A DNA stretch of 64,000 nucleotides from Chromatiales bacterium (GTDB lineage Bacteria; Pseudomonadota; Gammaproteobacteria; Chromatiales; Chromatiaceae): positions 46,189-110,188 of the forward strand of contig JANQRK010000105.1 in the NCBI GenBank assembly GCA_028284585.1. The letters run 5' to 3'. Position 1 is the first letter of the stretch. Each line of letters opens with the position of its first letter. Shown here piece after piece: positions 8,799 to 18,994 of this stretch. Both the position numbers and the translations under genes were made by a program. The notes under the pieces were generated by a model that saw only the letters and a program-made list of their open reading frames with translations, made no database searches and was not told the DNA's origin.

Positions 8799-10109
8799 TT
8801 GAACCTCAACAAGCGATCCTCGGTCGAAAACGTACAGCCTTTGCCGACCCAGGCAGCACGGCCACTGCGTCGCCATTGGTGGCTACCGCTGCTGATTTTG
8901 CTGGCGGCGATGGGGATCGCGACGGCCACCATCGTCACCAAACCCGAGCCACCCCCGGTGGAGGTCGTGGAACGGGCCTGGTCGGTGCGGGTGGAGGCGG
9001 TGAAACCGGCGCGCTATGCGCCCGATGTGACCTTGTACGGCCGGGTCGAATCGCTGTGGTCGAGCCAGTTGACCACGGGTGTTACCGCAGACGTCATGCA
9101 GGTCGCCGTGGTCGAGGGCGACCGGGTCGAACGCGACCAGCTGCTGGTAAGGCTGGACGATCGCGACGCGCGCCTCGAGCTCGCCCAGCGCGAGGCCGAA
9201 CTGCGTCAAGCCGAGGCACGCATCGCCTCGGAGATGCGTCGCTTTCAAGCCGACAGTGAGGCCCTGCCGCGCGAGCAACGCCTGCTCGATCTGACGCGCA
9301 GAGAAGTGCGGCGCTTGCGCGGCTTGGTCGAAAGAAAGGTCGGTGCGCAGTCACAGTTGGATACCGCGCGCCAGGCCGCCGAGCGTCAGGCGATCGCCTT
9401 GTCGACCAGGCGACAGGCGGTCGACGAGCATGCGTCGCGCTTGGCCGAGCTCGAGGCGGCACTGGCGCGGACCGCGGCACTGCGCGACCAGGCGGCACTA
9501 GAGCTCGAGCGTAGCGAGGTGCGCTCACCATTTAACGGCCGGATCGCGAAAGTCCTGGTTGCCCCGGGACGGCGAGTCCGTGTGGGTGACGATCTACTGG
9601 AACTCTATGACACCGACGAGATGCTGGTCCGAGCACAGTTGCCGAATCGGCATCTGCCGCGTATACGGGCGGCGCTGACGGCCGATGAGCCGCTGGTGGC
9701 AAGCGGCGAGATCGACGGGATCCGGGTCGCTGCCCGCTTGCGCAGCCTGGCGGCCGAGGCGGGTGGTGGTAGCGGCGGTGTCGATGGCCTGTTCGCCGTT
9801 ACCCAAGGCGCGACCCAGATCAACCAGGGTCGCTTCGTGCGCCTGCAGCTGGAGCTCCCGGCGCGCGACGATCTGATCGCCCTGCCGCACGAGGCGGTGT
9901 ACGGTTCGGATCGCGTCTATCTGGTCGACGCCGATAGCCGCATGCGTGCCCACAGTGTTGTGCGAGTCGGTGAGGTCCGGCTGGACAACGGTGACAGCCG
10001 CGTCCTGATCAGTGCGCAAGGCCTGCCGGCCGATGCACGGGTGGTGGTTACCCAGTTGCCGAATGCACTCGATGGTCTGCTGGTGCATGTCGTCGGTGGT
10101 GCTTTCTAG
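8799..10109 (+). CDS. RND efflux periplasmic adaptor (HlyD/AcrA-type membrane fusion protein)
   Basis: A 436-residue membrane fusion protein. A single N-terminal transmembrane segment at about residues 27-46 (WLPLLILLAAMGIATATIV) anchors it. It is followed by a lipoyl half-motif (LTTGVTADVMQVAVVEGDRV), a long heptad-rich coiled coil at roughly residues 115-235, and the second lipoyl half, VRSPFNGRIAKVLVAPGRRV. The start is a TTG at 8799; no strong ribosome site is visible, so the exact first codon is uncertain. The stop overlaps the GTG of the pump gene by one base, the usual translational coupling for adaptor and pump. Together they should form two parts of a tripartite exporter; no outer-membrane TolC-type gene is nearby. 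Confidence 0.92.
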   Translation: MNLNKRSSVENVQPLPTQAARPLRRHWWLPLLILLAAMGIATATIVTKPEPPPVEVVERAWSVRVEAVKPARYAPDVTLYGRVESLWSSQLTTGVTADVMQVAVVEGDRVERDQLLVRLDDRDARLELAQREAELRQAEARIASEMRRFQADSEALPREQRLLDLTRREVRRLRGLVERKVGAQSQLDTARQAAERQAIALSTRRQAVDEHASRLAELEAALARTAALRDQAALELERSEVRSPFNGRIAKVLVAPGRRVRVGDDLLELYDTDEMLVRAQLPNRHLPRIRAALTADEPLVASGEIDGIRVAARLRSLAAEAGGGSGGVDGLFAVTQGATQINQGRFVRLQLELPARDDLIALPHEAVYGSDRVYLVDADSRMRAHSVVRVGEVRLDNGDSRVLISAQGLPADARVVVTQLPNALDGLLVHVVGGAF

Positions 10110-13100
10110 TGCCCACTCTAAGGCGCAGCGACTTGATTGGTGTGTTTGCCCGACACCCTGTCGCTGCGAATCTGCTGATGGCGATTATGCTGCTGGCAGG
10201 GTTTTGGGGTTTGAGCAATCTCAATGTCCAGTTCTTCCCGAACTTCGAGGTCGAAGTAATCAGTGTTCGCACGGTCTGGTCCGGTGCCCCGGCGGAGGAC
10301 GTGGAACGGTCGTTGACCGTCCCGCTCGAACAGACCCTGCGGACCACGGATGGCATGGAAGAGATGTCGTCCACCTCGACCCAGGGGCTGAGCGTGATCA
10401 CGCTGGAGTTCCCCGAGGGGACCGACATGGGCGAGGCGACCAATCGGGTCGAGGAGCTGGTGAATTCGGTGCGCAACTTGCCGAGTGATGCCGAGGAACC
10501 CGAGGTATCGCATGCACTGCGTTATGAATCGGTTGCCCGCCTGCTGATCGTTGGGCCCGAGGAAGTGCGTGAGCTGCGTCCCTTGGTGCGGCGTATCGAG
10601 CGCGAGCTGCTCGAGCGCGGTATCGCCAAGGTCAACATCACCGGCTTGCCGGAGGATGAGCTGGCGATCCAAATCCCGCAGGCTGCACTCGAGGACCTCG
10701 GGCTCTCGCTTCAAGATGTCGCCGAGCGAATCGATGCCGAATCACGTGACCTACCCGGTGGGACGGTCGGTCGCGACGACATAGCGCGTGAATTGCGTGC
10801 CCTTGACCAGCGGCGCAGCGAACTGGAGTTCGAGCGGCTTGCCTTGGTCGCGGATCGTGACGGGCGGTTGGTGCGGGTCGGCGATGTCGCCGAGATCGAG
10901 CGCCGGGCGCGCCCCAACCAGGTCCGGCTCAGCTATCAGGGTCGACCCGCGGTCGAGTTGCAGCTGATGCGCTCGGCGACGGCCGACTCGCTGGAGTCGG
11001 CGAGGATCATGCAGCAGTGGCTGGTAGAGGCCGAACAACGCCTGCCGCCCGATATCTCGATCGTCGCCTATGACCAGAGCTGGACCGTGATCCAGGACCG
11101 CATCGGCCTGTTGGTCAAGAACGGTCTTGGCGGTTTGGTGTTGGTGGTCGCCATTCTGTTCTTGTTCCTCAATGGACGGGTCGCCCTGTGGGTGGCCATC
11201 GGTATCCCGGTGTCTTTCATGGCGACCCTGGCGATCGTCTATATGGCCGGTGGCAGCATCAATATGATTTCGATGTTTGCGTTGATCATGGCGCTCGGCA
11301 TCATCGTCGATGATGCCATCGTGGTCGGCGAAGACGCCCTGGCGCATTACCAGTCTGGCGAAGCGCCGCTCGAGGCGGTCGAAGGTGGTGCACGGCGCAT
11401 GCTGGCACCGGTGATGTCGTCCTCGTTGACGACCATCGCGGCCTTTGTGCCGCTGTTTGCCATCACTGGTTTCATCGGTGACTTGCTCGGCGACATTCCG
11501 TTTGTGATTGTATGCGTCATCGTCGCGTCTTTGATCGAGAGTTTCCTGATTCTTCCCGGGCACCTCAGGCACAGTTTCATGGGCCTGCGGCCGGCGTCGC
11601 CGGGGCGTTTTCGGGCCCGCTGGGATGCCGGCTTCGTGCGTTTTCGTGACCAGTATTTTCGCCCCATGGTGCGCTGGGCGGTAAACAATCGGTTTGCGAT
11701 CCTGGCGATTGCGCTGGCCTTCTTGATCATCTTGTTTGGGTTGCTGCGCGGTGGCCGCATGGGCTTCGCCTTCTTCCCGAATGTCGAGGGCAGGGGCTTG
11801 GTGGCCAGCGTGACCTTCGTGGCCGGCACCCCGCCACAGCGGGTGCAGGCGTTTGCCGAAGAGCTGGAAAGCGCTCTGTATGAAACCGATGCGGCATTCG
11901 GTGGCGGATTGGTTAAGGTTGCCAATGTGGCACTGGGCCGAGCCTTTTTCGCCAACGGCCAGCAGTCGCAGAGCGGCGACCAGTTCGCCGCGCTGACGGT
12001 CGAGCTCACACCCTCCGATGAACGCCAGGTGCGCAACGAGGCCTTCATCGAGGCCTGGGAGTCCCGTGTACCCGAAGCGGCGGGACTGGAATATCTGACC
12101 ATCACGTCGCGCAGCGGCGGCCATCCGGGCCGAGCGCTGGAGATTCGCCTAACCGGCCAGGACCCCACCTTGCTCAAGCAGGCGGTGGTGCAATTATCGG
12201 ATGCGCTCGCGACCATTCCCGGTATCCAGGCGATCGAGGACAACATGCCCTACGGTCCCCAGCAATTGGTCTTCCGCTTGAGCCCGTTGGGTGAATCATT
12301 GGGGCTCACTGTGGAGGAGGTCGGCCGGCAATTGCGTGCGGCCTTCGACGGTGAGCTGGCGCAGATCTTCAACGAGGGTGATGACGAGATCGAAGTGCGG
12401 GTAATGCTGCCCGATGCCGAGCGTTATCGCCTGAGTAGCTTGGAGGACACCAACCTGTTCTTGCCCAGCGGCGAGACGGCGCCGCTGTCGTCGCTGGTTG
12501 ATTTGACCGAACGACGCGGCTTCAAGGTGGTGCGCCATGCCGAGGGGCAGCTCGCGATCACCGTGTATGCCGATGTCAACAAGGCGGTCGCCAATGCCAA
12601 CGCAGTGCGCGATCGCTTGCGCCGCGACTTGCTGCCCGCGCTGGCCCAGCAGTACGGACTGAACTGGGAGTTCACCGGCCGTGCCCAAGACCAACGCGAG
12701 ACGGCAGCCGATATGCAGCGCGGCGCCTTGTTTGCGCTGGCGGTGATCTACATCGTATTGGCCTGGGTATTCGGCTCCTATGCCTGGCCCTTGGTCGTGA
12801 TGGCGATCATCCCCTTCGGTGTGGTCGGGGCCCTGTTAGGTCACTACCTGATGGGCATCACACCGACCATCCTATCCATGTTCGGCCTGTTCGCACTGTC
12901 AGGCATTGTGGTCAATGATTCCATCATCCTGGTGGTGTTCTACAAGCAACTACGCGAGAAGGGTCTCGCCGTGCGCGACGCTATTGTCGAGGCCGCGTGT
13001 CAGCGACTGCGTGCCGTGCTGCTGACCTCATTGACTACGATCGCTGGTTTGCTGCCGCTGCTTGCCGAAACTTCGTTGCAGGCACAGTTCCTGATTCCAA

Positions 13101-13264
13101 TGGCGGTCTCGATCTCGTTCGGACTCGCCTTCGCGACCTTCCTGGTGCTGTTGCTGCTACCCGCCTTGCTGGCCGGCATGGAGGACCTGCGTGAGCGTGT
13201 CGCCGGCTGGTTCCCCCGGGATGGCGAACCGACAGGAGAACCGCGCGGACCGCAGCGGACCTGA
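10109..13264 (+). CDS. RND-family (AcrB-type) efflux pump
   Basis: A 1051-residue inner-membrane proton-driven exporter of the hydrophobe/amphiphile efflux family. The architecture is standard: TM1 (LLMAIMLLAGFWGLSNLNVQ), a large periplasmic loop, TM2-6, a second loop and TM8-12. The proton-relay pair D401-D402 lies in GIIVDDAIVVGED in TM4, matching D407/D408 of E. coli AcrB. The start is GTG at 10109, sharing a base with the adaptor's stop. Substrates may be drugs, bile-salt-like compounds or lipids; the sequence alone does not say. The pair lacks a local repressor gene. The LysR gene just downstream is convergent and divergent from leuC, so it is more likely to serve the leucine genes. Confidence 0.95.
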   Translation: MPTLRRSDLIGVFARHPVAANLLMAIMLLAGFWGLSNLNVQFFPNFEVEVISVRTVWSGAPAEDVERSLTVPLEQTLRTTDGMEEMSSTSTQGLSVITLEFPEGTDMGEATNRVEELVNSVRNLPSDAEEPEVSHALRYESVARLLIVGPEEVRELRPLVRRIERELLERGIAKVNITGLPEDELAIQIPQAALEDLGLSLQDVAERIDAESRDLPGGTVGRDDIARELRALDQRRSELEFERLALVADRDGRLVRVGDVAEIERRARPNQVRLSYQGRPAVELQLMRSATADSLESARIMQQWLVEAEQRLPPDISIVAYDQSWTVIQDRIGLLVKNGLGGLVLVVAILFLFLNGRVALWVAIGIPVSFMATLAIVYMAGGSINMISMFALIMALGIIVDDAIVVGEDALAHYQSGEAPLEAVEGGARRMLAPVMSSSLTTIAAFVPLFAITGFIGDLLGDIPFVIVCVIVASLIESFLILPGHLRHSFMGLRPASPGRFRARWDAGFVRFRDQYFRPMVRWAVNNRFAILAIALAFLIILFGLLRGGRMGFAFFPNVEGRGLVASVTFVAGTPPQRVQAFAEELESALYETDAAFGGGLVKVANVALGRAFFANGQQSQSGDQFAALTVELTPSDERQVRNEAFIEAWESRVPEAAGLEYLTITSRSGGHPGRALEIRLTGQDPTLLKQAVVQLSDALATIPGIQAIEDNMPYGPQQLVFRLSPLGESLGLTVEEVGRQLRAAFDGELAQIFNEGDDEIEVRVMLPDAERYRLSSLEDTNLFLPSGETAPLSSLVDLTERRGFKVVRHAEGQLAITVYADVNKAVANANAVRDRLRRDLLPALAQQYGLNWEFTGRAQDQRETAADMQRGALFALAVIYIVLAWVFGSYAWPLVVMAIIPFGVVGALLGHYLMGITPTILSMFGLFALSGIVVNDSIILVVFYKQLREKGLAVRDAIVEAACQRLRAVLLTSLTTIAGLLPLLAETSLQAQFLIPMAVSISFGLAFATFLVLLLLPALLAGMEDLRERVAGWFPRDGEPTGEPRGPQRT

Positions 13265-13305
13265 TCTTGGGGCGCGCGCCTATCCTGTGGCACCAGGCCG
13301 GCGGT

Positions 13306-14172
13306 TCACATCGACTTACAAACCCGGATCATCTCGACCCCGGCGTTCGACAAGCTGCGCCTGCGGTGGGTCACGGCACCCAGCCGGCGCGCGAGCGTCA
13401 TGCCCTGGACCGGCAGTGCGCGCACCGCATCGTCGAGCAGGGTCGCCGGCAGCAGACTCCAGCCAAGGCCGGTGGCGACCAGCATGTGCAGGGTCTCGAG
13501 GTAATTCGTAGCCATGGCGACTGTCAGCCGGACGCCGGCCTTGCGCACGGCTTGCTCGAGGATGCCGCGGGTATAGGTGGCGTCGCCCGGGAGGACGGCG
13601 GGGTGGTCGGCCAGCTCGGCCAGTCGGACCCGGGCCCGCGCAGCAAGCGGGTGATCTGGGCCGACCATGACCACCAAGGGGTCGTCCCAAACCGTTTCCA
13701 ATTTCAGATGGGGCGGTTGCTCGGGCGGCAGGGTCACGATCGCCAGTTCGAGGTCGCCGCTTTCGACTGCGCGACAGGCGGCCTCTGAGTCCATGAAACG
13801 GATATCCAGTTCCACCTCAGGGAAGCGCTCGGTGAAGTGTTTCAGCGCTCTGGGTAGACGGTGCAGCCCAATGTGATGGCTGGTCCCCATCACTAGACGG
13901 CCACGGACTGCGCCGGACAGGTCGCGCATCAGTCCCTTGAGTTCAAGGGCATCGTTGATCAGGCGGCGCGCGCGCGGCAAGAGTGCGGCGCCGTTGGCGG
14001 TCAACGACACCCGTCGGCCGATTCGGTCGAACAGACGCACGCCGAGTTCCGCCTCGAGTTGAGCGACCCGCTTGCTGACCGCGGGCTGGGTCAGGAACAG
14101 GGCCTCGGCCGCCTCCGAGAAGGAGCTGTGATCGGCGACCGCGACGAAGGCCTGTAGTGTGGCGATTTCCAC
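13306..14172 (-). CDS. LysR-family transcriptional regulator, divergent from leuC
   Basis: A 288-residue LysR regulator. The N-terminal winged helix-turn-helix spans about residues 1-60, with SFSEAAEALFLTQPAVSKRV as the DNA-reading unit, followed by a periplasmic-binding-protein-like effector domain. It is transcribed away from leuC with a 96-bp gap, the standard arrangement for a LysR protein controlling its neighbour. Regulation of leuCDB, perhaps in response to a leucine-pathway intermediate, is inferred from this arrangement and from a TTC-N7-GAA box beside its own start codon (14174-14188). It converges on the RND pump gene with a 41-bp gap. Confidence 0.9.
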   Translation of the reverse strand: MEIATLQAFVAVADHSSFSEAAEALFLTQPAVSKRVAQLEAELGVRLFDRIGRRVSLTANGAALLPRARRLINDALELKGLMRDLSGAVRGRLVMGTSHHIGLHRLPRALKHFTERFPEVELDIRFMDSEAACRAVESGDLELAIVTLPPEQPPHLKLETVWDDPLVVMVGPDHPLAARARVRLAELADHPAVLPGDATYTRGILEQAVRKAGVRLTVAMATNYLETLHMLVATGLGWSLLPATLLDDAVRALPVQGMTLARRLGAVTHRRRSLSNAGVEMIRVCKSM

Positions 14173-14173
14173 T

Positions 14174-14188
14174 ATTCTCTATTGGAAT
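14174..14188. promoter_or_regulatory. Candidate LysR-type operator between the regulator gene and leuC
   Basis: The sequence ATTC-N7-GAAT is an inverted repeat containing the LysR consensus form T-N11-A (TTC-N7-GAA). It lies two bases upstream of the regulator's start codon and 80 bp upstream of leuC, so it could serve both autoregulation and activation of the leucine genes. This is motif-based only. Confidence 0.45.
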
Positions 14189-14268
14189 ATGATGGATAAA
14201 AAACATGACTATACGTTATTGATTCTAGCCGCTATGGTTAGCCTCGTCAGAAACAGAAATCTATCGGC

Positions 14269-15669
14269 ATGGCCAAGACCCTTTACGACAAACTTTGGGA
14301 ATCGCACCTGGTCCGCGAAGAGCCCGATGGTACGGCGCTGTTGTATATCGACCGCCATTTGGTGCACGAGGTCACCTCACCTCAGGCCTTCGAGGGCCTG
14401 CGCTTGGCCGGTCGGTCGGTTTGGCGCCGGGCCGCCAACCTGGCCACTGCCGACCACAATGTCCCGACGTCGGACCGCAGCCGCGGCATCGCCGATCCGG
14501 TGTCGCGCCTGCAGGTGGAGACGCTGGATCGCAATTGTGCCGAGTTCGAGATCGTCGAATTTGGGATGGACGATCCGCGCCAAGGGATTGTCCATGTGAT
14601 GGGCCCGGAGCAGGGCGCGACCCTGCCCGGCATGACGGTGGTCTGCGGCGATTCGCACACCTCGACCCACGGGGCCTTTGGTGCCCTGGCGCATGGCATC
14701 GGGACCTCCGAGGTCGAGCACGTACTGGCCACTCAGTGCCTGCTGCAAAAGAAGTCGCGTGCGATGCAGATCCTGGTCGACGGCAAGGTCGGCCAGGGAG
14801 TCACCGCCAAGGACATCGTGTTGGCGATCATCGGTGAGATCGGTACCGCAGGTGGCACGGGTTACGCGATCGAGTTCAGTGGCCAGGCGATCCGTGACCT
14901 CTCGATGGAAGGCCGCATGACGGTATGCAACATGGCGATCGAGGCCGGAGCCCGGGCCGGCTTCGTTGCAGTCGATGACAAGACCATCGATTACGTACGC
15001 GGACGACCGTTCGCACCGGCACCCGAACACTGGGACCGCGCGGTGGTCCATTGGCGAACCCTGCACAGTGATGCGGACGCCGAGTTCGACAAAGTCGTCG
15101 TGATCCCGGCGGAGCAGATTGTGCCGCTAGTGACTTGGGGTACCTCGCCGGAGATGGTGGTGCCGGTGACCGGCGCGGTTCCGGACCCGGCGACGGAGGG
15201 AGACGCGGTCAAGGCCGATGGCATGCGGCGGGCCCTCGACTACATGGGACTCGGCGCCGGTACACCCATCGATCAAATCGAACTCGACAAGGTATTCATC
15301 GGCTCATGTACCAACTCGCGGATCGAGGACTTGCGCGCCGCGGCGGCGATCGTCAAGGGGCATAAGGTCGCTGAGACTGTTCGCCAGGCCTTGGTGGTCC
15401 CTGGGTCCGGCTTGGTCAAGGCCCAGGCGGAACGCGAGGGGCTCGATCGGATCTTTCTCGAGGCCGGTTTCGAGTGGCGCGAGCCGGGTTGTTCGATGTG
15501 CTTGGCGATGAATGCCGACCGACTCGAGCCCGGTGAGCGTTGCGCCTCGACCTCGAATCGCAACTTCGAGGGCCGCCAGGGCAAGGGTGGACGCACGCAC
15601 CTGGTGAGCCCGGCGATGGCGGCAGCGGCGGCGATCGCGGGACGCTTCGTCGATGTGCGGACTTGGTAG
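14269..15669 (+). CDS. leuC: 3-isopropylmalate dehydratase large subunit
   Basis: A 466-residue aconitase-family protein that pairs with LeuD to isomerise 2-isopropylmalate to 3-isopropylmalate in leucine synthesis. The three [4Fe-4S] ligands are C347 (FIGSCTNSR) and C408/C411 ([10 protein letters not shown]), at the positions expected for bacterial LeuC. Other signatures include [20 protein letters not shown] and the C-terminal [20 protein letters not shown]. Start ATG at 14269 gives the conserved [15 protein letters not shown] opening. It is first in the run leuC, a small lipoprotein gene, leuD, leuB. No leuA is present in the window, so the first committed enzyme is encoded elsewhere. Confidence 0.98.
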   Translation: MAKTLYDKLWESHLVREEPDGTALLYIDRHLVHEVTSPQAFEGLRLAGRSVWRRAANLATADHNVPTSDRSRGIADPVSRLQVETLDRNCAEFEIVEFGMDDPRQGIVHVMGPEQGATLPGMTVVCGDSHTSTHGAFGALAHGIGTSEVEHVLATQCLLQKKSRAMQILVDGKVGQGVTAKDIVLAIIGEIGTAGGTGYAIEFSGQAIRDLSMEGRMTVCNMAIEAGARAGFVAVDDKTIDYVRGRPFAPAPEHWDRAVVHWRTLHSDADAEFDKVVVIPAEQIVPLVTWGTSPEMVVPVTGAVPDPATEGDAVKADGMRRALDYMGLGAGTPIDQIELDKVFIGSCTNSRIEDLRAAAAIVKGHKVAETVRQALVVPGSGLVKAQAEREGLDRIFLEAGFEWREPGCSMCLAMNADRLEPGERCASTSNRNFEGRQGKGGRTHLVSPAMAAAAAIAGRFVDVRTW

Positions 15670-15700
15670 CCGCGGGCATAGCTGCTCGTCAGGAGGGATT

Positions 15701-15820
15701 ATGAAGACAAGCGCATGGTTGTTGCTCTTGGCATGGCTTGGCAGCGGTTGCGAGACCATCAAGGACTTGGGACGCGATATTAAAAACGCTGGTAAGGCGC
15801 TAGAGGACGCAACGAGGTAG
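15701..15820 (+). CDS. Entericidin-like small lipoprotein
   Basis: A 39-residue peptide gene with a strong ribosome site (AGGAGGG, 4 bp before ATG). It encodes a lipoprotein signal peptide (MKTSAWLLLLAWLGSGC) with the lipid-attachment cysteine at position 17. The mature part, CETIKDLGRDIKNAGKALED, is an amphipathic helix typical of the entericidin A/B family (compare the CNTxxGxGxDI pattern). The lipobox GSGC is slightly atypical. Entericidins are small envelope lipoproteins, first described as an antidote/toxin pair, whose general role is unclear. The gene lies in the 154-bp space between leuC and leuD and must be co-transcribed with them unless it has its own promoter. Confidence 0.85.
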   Translation: MKTSAWLLLLAWLGSGCETIKDLGRDIKNAGKALEDATR

Positions 15821-15823
15821 ATC

Positions 15824-16462
15824 ATGCAAGCTTTTGAGACCTTCACCGGTGTGGTCTGTCCGCTGGACCGATCGAACGTCGATACCGATGCGATTATTCC
15901 CAAGCAGTTTCTCAAGTCGATCAAGCGCAGCGGCTTTGGTCCCAACTTGTTCGACGAGTGGCGCTATCTCGACCATGGTGAGCCAGGGATGGACCATGCG
16001 CAGCGTCCGCTGAATCCGGATTTCGTGCTCAACGATCCGCGCTACGCCGGCGCGTCGATTCTGCTGACGCGAGAGAATTTCGGCTGTGGATCCTCGCGCG
16101 AACACGCGCCTTGGGCCCTGGAAGACTATGGCTTCAGGGTGATTATTGCGCCGAGTTTTGCGGATATTTTCTTCAACAACAGCTTCAAGAACGGCCTGTT
16201 GCCCATCGTGCTCGATGCCGCCACGGTCGATGCATTGTTCGCCCAGTCGGATGGTGTGCAAGCTTTGTCCCTCACCGTGGATCTTACGGCTTGCGAGATA
16301 CGGGGTGCGGCACAGGGGGTGATCGAATTTTCAGTCGACTCGTTTCGCAAGCATTGTTTGCTGGAAGGATTGGATGACATCGGTTTGACCCTGCAACACA
16401 TCGATGAAATTAAGGCCTACGAGACGCGACGTCGGCGCGAGACGCCCTGGTTGTTCGAATGA
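15824..16462 (+). CDS. leuD: 3-isopropylmalate dehydratase small subunit
   Basis: A 212-residue swivelling domain that completes the LeuCD isomerase. It shows the family opening ([20 protein letters not shown]), the substrate-binding [16 protein letters not shown] loop at about residues 85-100, and [19 protein letters not shown]. Length is normal. The ATG follows the small lipoprotein gene's stop by three bases, so the two are probably translationally coupled. leuB starts 38 bp downstream. It is cytoplasmic and essential for leucine prototrophy in organisms with this pathway. Confidence 0.98.
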   Translation: MQAFETFTGVVCPLDRSNVDTDAIIPKQFLKSIKRSGFGPNLFDEWRYLDHGEPGMDHAQRPLNPDFVLNDPRYAGASILLTRENFGCGSSREHAPWALEDYGFRVIIAPSFADIFFNNSFKNGLLPIVLDAATVDALFAQSDGVQALSLTVDLTACEIRGAAQGVIEFSVDSFRKHCLLEGLDDIGLTLQHIDEIKAYETRRRRETPWLFE

Positions 16463-16500
16463 CCGGGTGGTGCAGCGCCCGATGGGGTAATTAAAAACTC

Positions 16501-17574
16501 ATGAGTAAACGCATTCTGGTGTTGCCCGGTGACGGCATTGGTCCGGAGATCGTCGCCGAGGCGGTCAAGGTACTGGACCGGCTGGGCACCGACGGTCTGG
16601 ATATCGAGCTCGATCAGGGACTGGTCGGTGGTGCGGCCTACGATGATCATGGGACGCCGTTGCCCGAGCCCACCCTGGCGATGGCACGAGCGGCCGATGC
16701 GGTGCTGCTCGGCGCAGTCGGTGGTCCAAAGTGGGAACCGCTCGATATCGCGCTGCGGCCGGAGAAGGGTCTGCTGGGTCTGCGCGCCGAACTGGGTCTG
16801 TTTTCCAATTTGCGCCCCGCGATCCTCTACCCGCAGCTTGCCGGCGCCTCGAGTTTGCGGCCCGAGATTGTCTCTGGGCTCGACATCTTGATCGTGCGCG
16901 AACTCACTGGTGGCATCTACTTCGGTCAGCCACGCGGTATCCGCACCCTCGACGACGGGCAGCGGCAGGGTTTCAACACTCTGGTCTACTCGGAGCGCGA
17001 GATCGAACGTATCGTGCGCTCGGCCAGCGAAATTGCCATGCGGCGCGACCGACGGTTGTGTTCGGTCGACAAGGCAAACGTGCTCGAGTGCACCGAGCTG
17101 TGGCGTGAGGTCGCGACCCGTGTCGTCGAGACCGAATTCCCCCAGGTCGAGTTGTCACACATGTATGTCGACAACGCGGCCATGCAGCTCGTAAGACAGC
17201 CGAAGCAGTTCGATGTGATGGTCACGACCAATATGTTCGGCGACATCTTGTCAGATGCGGCGGCCATGCTGACCGGCTCGATCGGTATGCTGCCCTCGGC
17301 CTCGCTGAACGCCAAGGGGCAGGGGATGTACGAGCCGATCCACGGCTCGGCGCCAGACATCGCCGGACAAGGCGTGGCCAACCCGCTGGCGACCATCCTG
17401 TCGGTCGCGATGATGCTGCGATTCAGTTTGGACGAACCGGCGATGGCGGCGCGTATCGAGGCCGCGGTCGAGCAGGTACTGGATCAGGGCCTACGCACAC
17501 CGGACATCCTGTCCGATGGTATGACGCGAGTGGGCTGTGAGGAGATGGGTGATGCCGTCGTCCGCGCACTCTGA
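16501..17574 (+). CDS. leuB: 3-isopropylmalate dehydrogenase
   Basis: A 357-residue NAD-dependent oxidative decarboxylase that turns 3-isopropylmalate into 2-oxoisocaproate. The opening [20 protein letters not shown] is characteristic. Downstream come the metal/substrate segment [20 protein letters not shown] and the NAD-binding [20 protein letters not shown], both diagnostic of the isocitrate/isopropylmalate dehydrogenase family and of LeuB in particular. Length is normal. It ends the leucine run; asd starts 83 bp later in the same direction, with a weak 7-bp inverted repeat just after the leuB stop. Confidence 0.98.
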   Translation: MSKRILVLPGDGIGPEIVAEAVKVLDRLGTDGLDIELDQGLVGGAAYDDHGTPLPEPTLAMARAADAVLLGAVGGPKWEPLDIALRPEKGLLGLRAELGLFSNLRPAILYPQLAGASSLRPEIVSGLDILIVRELTGGIYFGQPRGIRTLDDGQRQGFNTLVYSEREIERIVRSASEIAMRRDRRLCSVDKANVLECTELWREVATRVVETEFPQVELSHMYVDNAAMQLVRQPKQFDVMVTTNMFGDILSDAAAMLTGSIGMLPSASLNAKGQGMYEPIHGSAPDIAGQGVANPLATILSVAMMLRFSLDEPAMAARIEAAVEQVLDQGLRTPDILSDGMTRVGCEEMGDAVVRAL

Positions 17575-17657
17575 GGGCCGGTTCTAACGATCGAGGACGC
17601 CGTACCGGCCTAGCCTGGCCCTTGGCGCAGCCTCGGTCGTCGTACGAAGCAAGGTAG

Positions 17658-18779
17658 ATGCAGATGAAGCGGATCGGGTTTGTGGGTTGGCGAGGCATGG
17701 TCGGTTCCGTGCTGATCGAGCGGATGCGCGAGGAGAACGACTTCGCACAGATCGAGGAACCCGTGTTCTTTAGTACCTCGCAGGCAGGACAGTCTGGTCC
17801 AGAGATCGGCCGTCCGGTAGCCGCATTGCGCGATGCGCTGGACATCGACCAATTGTGTGCCATGGACGCGATCGTTACCTGCCAGGGCGGCGACTACACC
17901 AAGCGTGTGTTCAGCGACCTACGCGGTGCAGGTTGGCAGGGGTACTGGATCGATGCCGCATCGGCACTGCGTATGGCGCCGGACGCGGTGATCATCCTCG
18001 ACCCGGTCAACCTGCCAGTGATTGAACAGGCCTTGGCGGCTGGCAAGAAAGACTTCATCGGCGGTAACTGCACGGTCAGTCTGATGCTGATGGCGCTCGG
18101 CGGATTGTTCAACACTGGCCTGGTCGAGTGGGTAACTGCGATGACCTATCAGGCGGCCTCGGGTGCCGGTGCCAAGCCGATGCGCGAGCTACTGCGCCAA
18201 ATGGGTGCGTTGCGCGACAGCGCTGATCCTTTGTTGGCTGATCCAGGCTCGGCGATCCTTGAGATTGATCGGCAGGTCAGCGCGGCCCTGCGCGGGTCTG
18301 ACTTCCCGGTCGAGCAAATCGGTGCGCCATTGGCTGGCAGCTTGATCCCATGGATCGATAGCGCGCTCGATAATGGACAAAGTCGAGAGGAGTGGAAGGG
18401 CTTTGCCGAGACCAACAAGATCCTCGGACGCAGCGAGCAGCCGATCCCAATCGATGGTACCTGCGTGCGCATCGGCGCGATGCGCTGTCATAGCCAGGCA
18501 CTGACCGTGCGACTTACCCGCGATGTCCCGATCGGCGAGATAGAACAGATTCTCGCGGCGGCCAACCCATGGGTGCGGGTCGTACCCAATGATCCTGAGT
18601 CGACAAGGCAGGAACTCTCACCGGCTCGGGCCACGGGTTCGCTGACCGTCCCGGTCGGGCGTCTACGCAAAATGAACCTCGGTAGCCGCTACCTGAATGC
18701 CTTCACCGTAGGGGACCAACTGCTGTGGGGCGCGGCCGAGCCGTTACGTCGCATGCTCAATATTCTGCTGCAGCAGTGA
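17658..18779 (+). CDS. asd: Aspartate-semialdehyde dehydrogenase
   Basis: A 373-residue enzyme that reduces beta-aspartyl phosphate to aspartate semialdehyde with NADPH, the branch point for lysine, threonine and methionine. The N-terminal nucleotide-binding motif is [18 protein letters not shown], as in the gram-negative Asd type. The catalytic cysteine is C138 in [10 protein letters not shown]. The C-terminal [20 protein letters not shown] is also typical. Two ATGs six bases apart (17658, 17664) could start it; the first is used here. Placement between leuB and fimV copies the Pseudomonas order. Confidence 0.97.
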   Translation: MQMKRIGFVGWRGMVGSVLIERMREENDFAQIEEPVFFSTSQAGQSGPEIGRPVAALRDALDIDQLCAMDAIVTCQGGDYTKRVFSDLRGAGWQGYWIDAASALRMAPDAVIILDPVNLPVIEQALAAGKKDFIGGNCTVSLMLMALGGLFNTGLVEWVTAMTYQAASGAGAKPMRELLRQMGALRDSADPLLADPGSAILEIDRQVSAALRGSDFPVEQIGAPLAGSLIPWIDSALDNGQSREEWKGFAETNKILGRSEQPIPIDGTCVRIGAMRCHSQALTVRLTRDVPIGEIEQILAAANPWVRVVPNDPESTRQELSPARATGSLTVPVGRLRKMNLGSRYLNAFTVGDQLLWGAAEPLRRMLNILLQQ

Positions 18780-18861
18780 CCCCGGTTGCCGGCCGCTTCC
18801 GGCACCTTAGAAAAAGGGCCCCAAGTCGTTTAAGTCTTTGGTTGCGCGGCCGTTAGTAGCG

Positions 18862-18890
18862 TTGGTAGTCAAGGACGACTCGGCTATAGT
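18862..18890 (+). promoter_or_regulatory. Candidate sigma-70 promoter for fimV
   Basis: A TTGGTA hexamer at 18862-18867 and a TATAGT hexamer at 18885-18890 are separated by exactly 17 bases, about 105 bp before the fimV start. The 215-bp gap after asd makes a separate promoter likely. Confidence 0.5.
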
Positions 18891-18994
18891 TAGGCCGAAT
18901 TTAATTCATCGATTCTAATGGTTGCATCACAACGGTCCGGGATGGACCGTGCATCCGTGAAATCGGGGCGACGAACCACCCGAGGGGGAATTTC

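Noticed and set aside
8590..8802. Small plus-strand frame between the MFS and adaptor genes
   Set aside because: Low-complexity proline-rich text, no ribosome site, overlaps both neighbours.
10751..12124. Minus-strand open frame of 457 codons
   Set aside because: It lies wholly inside the AcrB-type pump gene and its low-complexity, basic text is a high-GC antisense shadow.
17576..17610. Inverted repeat GGCCGGT/ACCGGCC after leuB as a terminator
   Set aside because: Only a 7-bp stem with a 21-base loop and no T-tract; too weak to call.
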